DNA from: Oscillospiraceae bacterium
Lineage (GTDB): Bacteria > Bacillota_A > Clostridia > Oscillospirales > JAAYXM01
NCBI GenBank assembly: GCA_017408185.1
Contig: JAFQVE010000194.1
Span: 1-7,060, forward strand
Reading direction: 5' to 3'
Length of the DNA stretch: 7,060 bases
The notes under the pieces were generated by a model. It searched no databases, had not been told where the DNA came from, and saw only the letters and a program-made list of their open reading frames with translations. This document shows positions 1 through 5,333 of this stretch, piece after piece. Position numbers and translations under genes: made by a program. The first letter of the stretch is position 1. Every line of letters begins with the position of its first letter.

Positions 1-447
1 AGTCATTTCAAGGCACAAATATTCGTCCTTTTCAAACATGCACTTCACAGGATCAGATGCAAAAAATTCACCGGGCATTACTTCTTTTGTCTTTTGACCG
101 TTAAAACAAATGGTTTTAAAATCAAAAACCCTAATGTCTGCCTGTTCATCCTCGTCGTCCATAACCGCTTCAGAAATGTTTTCGGGAAGATTGATGCTCA
201 CGCATCTGCCGATCCTTGCGCTGTGAATAGTCCAGTTTTCGCAAATCAGGTTTTTATGGCTTATTGAACCGTCGTCATAGGTGCTGTCTATAATGTTTGA
301 AAACAGAACGGAATAGTTATATTCACCGCCTGCAGAGATTTTATAAAAAACTCTTCCTGTACGAATTTCATTTTCATTCATCGCAAAATACAGCTGATTT
401 CCGCTTCCTGCATATGTGTTTGAGTTAAATTGGTCAAAATACTTCAT
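1..447 (-). CDS. Probable SGNH/GDSL-type esterase, N-terminal part (runs off left edge)
   Basis: An open frame of 149 codons reads from an ATG at 445-447 to the window edge with no stop, so the C-terminus is missing. The start is supported by AAGGAG about 7 nt upstream and an extended -10 promoter beyond it. The visible part has no signal peptide and begins MKYFDQFNSNTYAGSG. It contains stretches such as FSNIIDSTYDDGS, ENWTIHSARIG and MPGEFFASDP, ending in EYLCLEMT. From memory these resemble the beta-rich N-terminal domain that precedes the catalytic SGNH domain in clostridial GDSL-family esterases. The catalytic Ser, Asp and His blocks would lie beyond the edge, so the hydrolase call rests on this N-terminal resemblance alone. 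It is downstream of, and on the same strand as, the amidase-GDPD gene, separated by a repeat element and its own apparent promoter. Confidence 0.6.
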   Translation of the reverse strand, partial: MKYFDQFNSNTYAGSGNQLYFAMNENEIRTGRVFYKISAGGEYNYSVLFSNIIDSTYDDGSISHKNLICENWTIHSARIGRCVSINLPENISEAVMDDEDEQADIRVFDFKTICFNGQKTKEVMPGEFFASDPVKCMFEKDEYLCLEMT

Positions 448-474
448 AATGGATCTCCTTATTTTAATGAATTT

Positions 475-483
475 ATTATAACA
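475..483 (-). promoter_or_regulatory. Extended -10 promoter for the SGNH-like gene
   Basis: On the minus strand this reads TGTTATAAT, a perfect TATAAT with the TGn extension. Transcription would start near 468, about 20 nt before the ATG at 447, leaving room for the AAGGAG ribosome site. No good -35 is present at 16-18 bp, which extended -10 promoters tolerate. The expected -35 position falls on the left edge of the repeat element at 498-597. Sequence-based prediction only. Confidence 0.5.
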
Positions 484-497
484 TAAGCGTGAGCGAA

Positions 498-597
498 ATG
501 GTATAATGTTGCCATATTTTCCGGTTTCCGGCAAAGCCGGAGAGGAAAATGGCATTTTAAATCAGTATAATAACTACTTTTGTAGTTATTATACCAT
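498..597. repeat. Palindromic dispersed repeat, copy 1 (MITE-like, 100 bp)
   Basis: The element has perfect 10-bp terminal inverted repeats, ATGGTATAAT at 498-507 and ATTATACCAT at 588-597. Inside are two hairpins. Hairpin A pairs GCCATATTTTCC (511-522) with GGAAAATGGC (544-553) through a 2-nt bulge and carries a GC-rich tip, CCGGC/GCCGG (528-532 and 536-540). Hairpin B is a perfect 13-bp stem (565-577 with 582-594) closed by TTTT. A second copy lies at 2452-2547 in the same orientation, with about six substitutions and a 2-nt indel. There is no coding potential of its own; ORFs crossing it differ between the copies. The end of hairpin B and the right terminal repeat share bases, so a full-length terminal pairing and the local hairpin exclude each other. 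This could be a transposase-dependent miniature element, a REP-like palindrome or a mobile regulatory leader. I do not recognise a named family. Confidence 0.85.
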
Positions 598-627
598 ATT
601 TCTTTTTGGACTGCAATTGTTTTCCGG

Positions 628-795
628 TTATGCTGTAACCTCATTTTGTATAGTAAAGTTAAGGGGTTTTAAGAAAATTGATAGGGATGCTGCTATCTTT
701 GCAACATCCCCTCTTGTTTTATCCGTAATAATCGCCTGAAAGCCTTCCGGATAATAGATCAGATATTTGAGCCCTTCAAAAATTTTTTCTTCCAT
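628..795 (-). CDS. Small ORF of unknown function (55 aa), possible gene remnant
   Basis: Reading from ATG at 793-795 to TAA at 628-630 gives 55 codons with few rare codons. A plausible ribosome site (AAAGGGTG) lies 7 nt upstream. It begins 35 nt after the stop of the amidase-GDPD gene on the same strand, so it would be co-transcribed. The protein starts MEEKIFEGLKYLIYYPEGFQ and continues with an alpha-helical-looking segment (roughly residues 28-43), ending NEVTA. There is no signal peptide, clear membrane span or cysteine motif. The first 20 residues loosely recall the opening strand of alpha/beta hydrolases (GLKY-x-YYP-x-GF), but no catalytic region follows. It could therefore be the stub of a decayed hydrolase, a genuine small protein or non-coding. 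A stable hairpin (684-710) lies inside it, which argues mildly for a terminator or remnant. Confidence 0.35.
   Translation of the reverse strand: MEEKIFEGLKYLIYYPEGFQAIITDKTRGDVAKIAASLSIFLKPLNFTIQNEVTA
684..710. other. Hairpin, possible terminator after the amidase-GDPD gene
   Basis: GGGATGCTGC (684-693) and GCAACATCCC (701-710) form a 10-bp stem with a single non-Watson-Crick (G-U on the minus transcript) pair and a 7-nt loop. On the minus strand it lies about 120 nt past the stop at 831 and is followed by a loosely U-rich stretch (TATCAATTTTCTT). On the plus strand it is followed by CTCTTGTTTT, but no plus-strand gene precedes it. It overlaps the small ORF at 628-795, so only one of the two interpretations may be right. 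Confidence 0.35.
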
Positions 796-830
796 TTTTG
801 GTCACCCTTTCGTTGTGGACGGAAAAAGCT

Positions 831-2438
831 TTATAATACCGTTGCATTTTCTGCAACCCGGGAAATCAGATTGTAGTCATTGGTCAGGATTGTATCAATC
901 CCCATTGCGAGATATTCTCTTGCTTCGTCTTCGTCATCTGACCAGAACACATTGCAGATAATGCCGTTTTCGTGCGCTCTGTCAATCATTTCCTGATCGA
1001 ATTTTCCTTTGAAAAATTGGATTTTTTTGCAATCATACCGGATCGCCCTGTCAACCAGCTCCCGGGGAGCATCTCCGGCACCTACGCAACGGCAAATGTC
1101 GGGTGCCATCCGGCGGGCAAGCCGCAGTAAGTTGTCATTTCCGGATGTAAAGTAAACGTATTTTCTACAGTCGTATTTGTCAATCAGAGCAATTATTTTA
1201 CGCAGAGCATCAGGGTCATATTCGCATTGATTATCGACTGTTTTAATGTGAATATTCATAATGGTATGGCAAGATAATTTTTTTAGGATGTCTTCGAATT
1301 TCAGAATTTTCAGTCCTTTAAATTTTTCGCCATACTTTATACCGAAATCAAATGACAGCAGTTCTTCGTAAATATAATCATAAATGTTTCCTGTTCCGGT
1401 GCTTACCCGGTCCAGCTTTTTATCATGGCAGGAAACAATCTCACCGTCTTTAGTGACCCAAAGATCAAATTCGATCTCCTCTGCGCCCATAGCAACCGCC
1501 GCACCAAAAGCAGGCATACTGTTTTCCGGAGCAATGGTGTTAAAGCCTCTGTGTGCGCAGAACCGCGGATAAGGCATGATGTCATCCGGTCTTACAATGG
1601 CACTGCCGGCGGGACGGTATTTCCAGGGGCGGCGGCCTTTTTCAATATACTCGTAATGTGCGGCATCCGGATTTCCGAAGCCTGCAGGTTTATAATACTT
1701 TTTATGTACATCGATCTCCGCCGTAGACAGGCCTATATGGCTTTCCATATGGCAAAGGACTTCTCCCGTCGGTGCAACCACCATACTTGCACCACCGATA
1801 TTGGAATTAACGTCCATTGATACAGATGATCGGATCACATAGGTATTGGTATTGTATGCCAGAAATTGAGACATAATCTTCAATGCTTCGTGGGTATCGC
1901 TTCTTTGATGGGAGCAGGCAATGATCACATCCAAATTTTGCCTTGCAAGGTTAGGAAAAGCCTCATAGAAATAGGCATCATAGCAAATAAGGAATCCAAA
2001 GCGAATGCCTTCTATTTCGATTACGGTAGGTTCGGAAAACTCAAAAGAATAATCGCCATCGAGCTTCATCACCGATACTTCGCCGGGGGTTAAGTGCTGT
2101 TTATAATACTTCCCCGCAAGTTCGCCGTTACGGTTAAAGGCATAGGTTGTGTTTCGCGAGCCTGTTTCGGTTTCGCTTCTTGCATTTACAAAAAGCAGAG
2201 CGTTACATCTTTTCGCAGTGGCACTTGCAATTTCCAGCAATCTTTGATTGTATTTCTTTACGCTTTTTTCTGCAGCTTCCTTTGTCTTTGCTAAGCAGGG
2301 GATATCACAGGACTCAGGAAATACGATCAGGTCCATTGAACTGTCGCACTGTTCAAATAACGCTAATTGCTTTTCAAATAGCTCATCAGAACGGTTATAA
2401 TCTGTTGAATATTCCGGTTGCGCAACACATACTTTCAT
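831..2438 (-). CDS. Nitrilase-superfamily amidase fused to glycerophosphodiester phosphodiesterase (GDPD)
   Basis: This is a 535-residue two-domain enzyme, probably cytosolic as no signal peptide or membrane span is visible. Residues 1-255 form a carbon-nitrogen hydrolase domain with the full catalytic set: E42 (VFPES), K113 (YYKQHLTPGE, with the accessory E120) and C152 (LICYDAYFYE). Residues 290-535 form a GDPD TIM barrel: H296-R-G, PENS at 304-307, E323-F-D325 followed by TKDG, H338-D339, and a C-terminal ICNVFWSDD...GIDTILTND block. GDPDs split glycerophosphodiesters into glycerol 3-phosphate and an alcohol; nitrilase-family members hydrolyse amides or nitriles. Both substrates here are unknown. 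One oddity is that the usual third metal-ligand Glu (IEIK) is H397 (NIHIK). The ATG is supported by GGAGGAA 5 nt upstream. Repeat copy 2 ends at that ribosome site, and a divergent LysR gene beyond it is the likely regulator. Confidence 0.9.
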   Translation of the reverse strand: MKVCVAQPEYSTDYNRSDELFEKQLALFEQCDSSMDLIVFPESCDIPCLAKTKEAAEKSVKKYNQRLLEIASATAKRCNALLFVNARSETETGSRNTTYAFNRNGELAGKYYKQHLTPGEVSVMKLDGDYSFEFSEPTVIEIEGIRFGFLICYDAYFYEAFPNLARQNLDVIIACSHQRSDTHEALKIMSQFLAYNTNTYVIRSSVSMDVNSNIGGASMVVAPTGEVLCHMESHIGLSTAEIDVHKKYYKPAGFGNPDAAHYEYIEKGRRPWKYRPAGSAIVRPDDIMPYPRFCAHRGFNTIAPENSMPAFGAAVAMGAEEIEFDLWVTKDGEIVSCHDKKLDRVSTGTGNIYDYIYEELLSFDFGIKYGEKFKGLKILKFEDILKKLSCHTIMNIHIKTVDNQCEYDPDALRKIIALIDKYDCRKYVYFTSGNDNLLRLARRMAPDICRCVGAGDAPRELVDRAIRYDCKKIQFFKGKFDQEMIDRAHENGIICNVFWSDDEDEAREYLAMGIDTILTNDYNLISRVAENATVL

Positions 2439-2451
2439 TTAAATTCCTCCT

Positions 2452-2547
2452 GTTATAATATAGCCATATTTTCCGGTTTCCGGCAAAGCCGTAGAGGAAA
2501 ATGGCTTTAAATCAGTATAATAACTGCTTTTGCAGTTATTATACCAT
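2452..2547. repeat. Palindromic dispersed repeat, copy 2 (about 96 bp)
   Basis: This is a direct-orientation copy of the element at 498-597. Hairpin A pairs 2463-2474 with 2496-2505 around the CGGC/GCCG tip; its outermost pair is lost because G540 of copy 1 is T2492 here. Hairpin B is again a perfect 13-bp stem (2515-2527 with 2532-2544) with loop TTTT. Its second pair from the loop is G2526-C2533, where copy 1 has A576-T583, a compensatory change. The right terminal repeat ATTATACCAT (2538-2547) is intact, while the left end is altered to GTTATAAT (2452-2459), one mismatch from perfect inversion. The element sits in the divergent intergenic region and abuts the ribosome site of the amidase-GDPD gene. 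If transcription starts within or beyond it, it forms most of that gene's 5' leader. Confidence 0.85.
2538..2546 (-). promoter_or_regulatory. Possible extended -10 inside the repeat, driving the amidase-GDPD gene
   Basis: On the minus strand the right terminal repeat reads TGGTATAAT, a perfect TATAAT with TGn extension. Initiation would be near 2531, in the hairpin B loop, leaving a leader of about 90 nt that contains hairpin A before the ATG at 2438. No convincing -35 is seen 16-18 bp upstream. No better promoter for this strongly SD-equipped gene is obvious in 2439-2629. AT-rich terminal repeats can produce this motif by chance. Confidence 0.3.
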
Positions 2548-2586
2548 ATATTAAATCAGATTCACAGCACGAAAAAACAGGTATTG

Positions 2587-2606
2587 CTATATAACAATTT
2601 ATATAG
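2587..2606. promoter_or_regulatory. AT-rich dyad, candidate operator for the LysR-type regulator
   Basis: CTATATAA (2587-2594) and TTATATAG (2599-2606) form a perfect 8-bp inverted repeat around CAAT, 23 nt before the LysR start codon at 2630 and just upstream of its AAGGAGGG site (2613-2620). It has the dyad form expected of a regulator site and could mediate autoregulation. It does not show a centred T-N11-A LysR box and is very AT-rich, so it may instead be promoter sequence. Nothing else stands out in 2548-2629 apart from TTCACA at 2561-2566, which has no correctly spaced -10. Confidence 0.35.
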
Positions 2607-2629
2607 TAAAATAAGGAGGGTGATGAAAA

Positions 2630-3487
2630 ATGAATTTAAATCGGCTGCAATATTTCTTAGAAGTTGCAGAAACAGAAAATATTACAAAAACTGCTCAAGC
2701 ACATCTGCTGCCTCCGTCTGCAATATCGGCTTCTATTAAAAAGCTTGAGCAGGATTTAGGCGTTGCGCTATTTGACAGAACACATAATAAGATAACCCTT
2801 AACGCCAAAGGAAAATACTTTGCCGCGGAGATAGGGGGAATATTTAAAAAAATAGAGGATGCAACAGCTCAAATTACTGCTCCCTCTATTGCGCTTCCCG
2901 AAATAAAAATTCTTATTCACGCAAGGTCGAAATGGATCACGGAATTGATTGTGGAATATGCTGCCGGGGAACAAAGCAACAACTTTATCATTTCCAATGA
3001 CTACGCAAACGCAAATATTGATGATTATGATATTATCATTGATGAGCCTGATGATAAATACAACCATCTGAACCATTTTGTATTGAGCGTGGAAAGAATT
3101 TGCGTTAAGGCTTCATCAAACAGTTCCTTGGTGGGGAAAGAGCTTTATTTTCAACAGTTGGAAGATGAACCGTTTATTCTTCCGTGCACAGGTAATGGTA
3201 TGCGGAAGAGGTATGAAGATGCTTGCAAACGCCACAAGATAAAAGAACGTATCATTGTAGAATGCAATGACAGGCAATGTCTGCACCAGTATGTTTCATC
3301 AGGCATAGGACTTACAATCGGTTCATATCGGTCTCTGGAGGACTCTGTCCAACAAAATTTAACTGCGCTCAAAATTTTGGACTTTGACGAAATCCAAACT
3401 GTATGCGTTTTTTACAAGAATAATGAAAAGCCGGGCTTTTATTTAAAAAACTTTTGTGACTATCTCTATTCAAAACGAATTCTATAA
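2630..3487 (+). CDS. LysR-family transcriptional regulator
   Basis: A 285-residue protein, slightly short for the family (usually about 290-310). Residues 1-60 are the canonical LysR winged helix-turn-helix: LNRLQYFLEVAETENITKTA, then PSAISASIKKLEQDLGVALF and the DRTHNKITLNAKG wing. A helical linker covers roughly residues 62-85, and an effector-binding domain of periplasmic-binding-protein type follows to the end. Typical late elements are visible, such as VSSGIGLTIG with C-terminal helix KNFCDYLYSKRIL. The ATG is chosen because AAGGAGGG lies 9 nt upstream and the HTH begins directly after it. It is transcribed away from the amidase-GDPD gene, the classic LysR arrangement in which the regulator controls its divergent neighbour and often itself. 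The inducer cannot be read from sequence, and no terminator is obvious after the stop. Confidence 0.92.
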   Translation: MNLNRLQYFLEVAETENITKTAQAHLLPPSAISASIKKLEQDLGVALFDRTHNKITLNAKGKYFAAEIGGIFKKIEDATAQITAPSIALPEIKILIHARSKWITELIVEYAAGEQSNNFIISNDYANANIDDYDIIIDEPDDKYNHLNHFVLSVERICVKASSNSSLVGKELYFQQLEDEPFILPCTGNGMRKRYEDACKRHKIKERIIVECNDRQCLHQYVSSGIGLTIGSYRSLEDSVQQNLTALKILDFDEIQTVCVFYKNNEKPGFYLKNFCDYLYSKRIL

Positions 3488-3510
3488 ATCCCTCAACGAC
3501 AAAATTCTTC

Positions 3511-3539
3511 TTTACAAAACGTAATATTTATAGTACAAT
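3511..3539 (+). promoter_or_regulatory. Sigma-A-type promoter of the XRE regulator
   Basis: TTTACA (3511-3516) and TACAAT (3534-3539) are separated by exactly 17 bp, each one base from consensus. Initiation near 3546 would give a short leader of about 25 nt carrying the GGAGGGG ribosome site (3560-3566). The LysR gene ends at 3487, so the XRE gene probably has independent transcription. The ATATT/AATAT arms around the -10 form only a weak dyad. Confidence 0.7.
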
Positions 3540-3571
3540 ATACATACTGTTTCAAAAACGGAGGGGTTTGA

Positions 3572-4267
3572 GTGAAAAACAATATGGATTTTCCGCGCAC
3601 CTTGTCTCTTTTACGCAGAGAAAAAAACTTAAGTCAACGCAAGGTTGCAAAAGAGCTTGGGGTATCTCAGGCGGTGCTTTCGCACTATGAAAACGGTCTG
3701 CGTGAGCCGGGGCTTGAATTTGTTGCAAGAGTAGCGGATTATTATAAGGTGTCGGCAGATTTTCTGCTCGGCAGAACAATGTCACGAGAGGATTACACAA
3801 TTACCGCAGAGGATTTGCCCGATAGCTCTGAGGATAAGGACAATGTTCTCCGCGGCAGCATGATGGCAACGCTTGCAAAAAAGCTTGTTATAAATTCGCT
3901 GAGCATAATTTTTGATATTGTCGGTAAATCAAAGAACAAGGAGCTTATCACGGAAACTGCGGCGTTTTTCAATCTTGCGGTGTATAAGGTGTTCCGTTCG
4001 CTGTACTCGGCGGATAAGGAGAGCAGTGAGGATATCTTCTCCGTTGATGAGCGAATCTGGAGTGAGCTTACGAATGCCGAAATGTCGTTTGCCGCGATGA
4101 ATATAAAGCGCGAAGCAGAGGGGATAACGGAAGCGAAAGATAAAAAGAGTGAGCTTCCGTCGGTTTCACAGGAGGATATTTCCGCAGAATATCCGGCACT
4201 TTTCCAGTCGCTTTTGTCGGTGCTTCAGTCGGTCGGCAAACGTCTCGGCGAAAGACTTGATAAATAA
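3572..4267 (+). CDS. XRE-family helix-turn-helix regulator
   Basis: A 231-residue protein starting at GTG 3572. GGAGGGG lies 5 nt upstream, whereas the in-frame ATG at 3584 would be 17 nt away, so GTG is preferred. Residues 10-67 form a Cro/CI-type HTH: LSLLRREKNLSQRKVAKELG, then VSQAVLSHYENGLREPGLEF and a DYYKVSADFLLGR closing helix. The recognition helix is about residues 32-41. Residues 75-92 are an acidic linker. The remaining part (about 95-231) is mostly helical, with a hydrophobic segment around 103-117, and ends in a basic SVLQSVGKRLGERLDK tail. I recognise no sensor domain in it. It converges on potD across a shared terminator. Control of the polyamine operon is possible but unproven, because that operon's promoter is outside the window. 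Confidence 0.88.
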   Translation: MKNNMDFPRTLSLLRREKNLSQRKVAKELGVSQAVLSHYENGLREPGLEFVARVADYYKVSADFLLGRTMSREDYTITAEDLPDSSEDKDNVLRGSMMATLAKKLVINSLSIIFDIVGKSKNKELITETAAFFNLAVYKVFRSLYSADKESSEDIFSVDERIWSELTNAEMSFAAMNIKREAEGITEAKDKKSELPSVSQEDISAEYPALFQSLLSVLQSVGKRLGERLDK

Positions 4268-4273
4268 TATTTT

Positions 4274-4297
4274 AAGGGGTTCGAAAGAACCCCTTTT
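4274..4297. terminator. Shared bidirectional hairpin terminator (XRE gene / pot operon)
   Basis: AAGGGGTTC (4274-4282) pairs perfectly with GAACCCCTT (4287-4295) around a GAAA tetraloop. It lies 6 nt past the XRE stop and 6 nt past the potD stop on the other strand. On the plus strand it is followed by TTGTATTTAT, a usable U-tract. On the minus strand the trailing sequence (AAAATATTATTT) is weaker. It separates the two convergent units. Confidence 0.85.
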
Positions 4298-4301
4298 GTA
4301 T

Positions 4302-5333
4302 TTATACTCCGATTGAGGTTTTAATCTCTGTCCAGAGCTCATCATAGATTTTTGTTTTGTCGCCGAGTGAGGAGAAGATTTCAAGGTCATACTTTGTTAT
4401 ATCAGGATATGCCGTTGGGTCTTTTCCCGCTTCTCCCATAAGCTCACGTGCGGGCGTGCTCGGGGAAGAATAGCCAATGTATTCCGCATTCTTTGCTGCG
4501 ATATCGGCACGGCACATAAAGTTTATAAACTGCTCGGCACCGTCTTTGTTCTCGCAGCTTGCGGGGATACACATAGAATCAAAGAAGATGTTTGAGCCCT
4601 CGGACGGGATAACGTATTCAAGGTCCGGATTTTCGCCCTTGCAGTAAACTGCATCGCCTGCATATACGAGAGCAAGCGCGGCCTCGCCGCCGATCATTTT
4701 ATCCTTTACCTCGTCAACAACCCATGTGAGAACGAGCGGGCTTTGATCAATAAGCTTCTGCTTTGCTGCCTGGAGAGCAGCGGCGTCGGTTGTGTTCAGG
4801 CTGTGGCCGAGATATTTAAGCGTAATGCCGATAGCATCGCGCTGGCTGTTCATCATAATGATGTTATCCTTGTATTTCTCATCCCAGAGCGCGCCCCAGC
4901 TTGTCGGCGCTTCATCTACCATAGTTTTGTTATAGAGAATGCCGACCGTTCCCCAGGTATAGGGTACGGAATACTTGTTATCCTTGTCAAATGACAGGTT
5001 TTTATATTCTGCATCAATATTGCCGTAATTTGTGATTTTGCTCATATCAATCTCGGAGAGAAGATTTTCAGCAATCATACGCTCAATCATATAATCCGAC
5101 GGGATGATAACGTCATATGAGTTGTTTGAATTTTTTATTTTCGTGTACATATCCTCATTTGTCTCAAACATTTCATATATAACGCGCATACCGCTTTCTT
5201 CTTCGAATTGGTCGATTACGCCGGGCGCGATATAGTCACCCCAGTTGTACACCTTTACGACCGGTCTGTCGTCGCCGCAGGATGAAAAGAGCAGGCAGAG
5301 CACTGCAGAAAGAGCCAAAACAATTTTTTTCAT
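4302..5333 (-). CDS. potD: Spermidine/putrescine ABC transporter substrate-binding lipoprotein
   Basis: A 343-residue extracytoplasmic binding protein, close to E. coli PotD (348). Residues 1-18 are a lipoprotein signal peptide (KK, then a hydrophobic core), with lipobox FSSC and lipidation expected at C19. The mature protein opens KVYNWGDYI, the PotD hallmark. By alignment from memory with E. coli PotD, polyamine-contacting positions are kept as W31, Y34, S79, Y81, D252 and Y288. Differences are an NSQRD block (162-166) where E. coli has DDARE, and Y224 in place of a binding-site Trp. It binds polyamine outside the cell and delivers it to PotB/PotC. It is the last gene of the operon, starting in a TAATG overlap (1 nt) with potC, with AGGAG 12 nt upstream inside potC. 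The terminator follows at once. Spermidine versus putrescine preference cannot be decided here. Confidence 0.95.
   Translation of the reverse strand: MKKIVLALSAVLCLLFSSCGDDRPVVKVYNWGDYIAPGVIDQFEEESGMRVIYEMFETNEDMYTKIKNSNNSYDVIIPSDYMIERMIAENLLSEIDMSKITNYGNIDAEYKNLSFDKDNKYSVPYTWGTVGILYNKTMVDEAPTSWGALWDEKYKDNIIMMNSQRDAIGITLKYLGHSLNTTDAAALQAAKQKLIDQSPLVLTWVVDEVKDKMIGGEAALALVYAGDAVYCKGENPDLEYVIPSEGSNIFFDSMCIPASCENKDGAEQFINFMCRADIAAKNAEYIGYSSPSTPARELMGEAGKDPTAYPDITKYDLEIFSSLGDKTKIYDELWTEIKTSIGV

Noticed and set aside
498..597. CRISPR or att-site interpretation of the repeats
   Set aside because: There are only two copies 1.85 kb apart with genes between them, no regular spacers, and no integrase or cas gene. 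The internal structure is that of a palindromic element.
459..644. 61-codon minus-strand ORF crossing repeat copy 1
   Set aside because: Most of it is repeat sequence that differs by an indel in copy 2, so the frame is not preserved. There is no convincing ribosome site and it overlaps the SGNH gene's promoter.
684..710. Intrinsic terminator for a plus-strand gene
   Set aside because: The T-rich tail on the plus strand is suggestive, but no plus-strand gene ends before it. It is kept only as a possible minus-strand terminator.
506..739. 77-codon plus-strand ORF starting in repeat copy 1
   Set aside because: It starts inside the palindrome with no Shine-Dalgarno sequence, and it runs antisense to the small ORF. 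Nothing suggests translation.
1425..1820. 131-codon plus-strand ORF inside the amidase-GDPD gene
   Set aside because: It lies opposite a strong two-domain coding gene with conserved catalytic residues, has no ribosome site, and its translation looks like no protein family. It is an antisense shadow, as are the other plus-strand ORFs at 1866-2458.
2587..2606. Classical T-N11-A LysR box centred on the dyad
   Set aside because: The dyad has an even-length centre and no symmetric T-N11-A fits it, so only a generic operator candidate is claimed.
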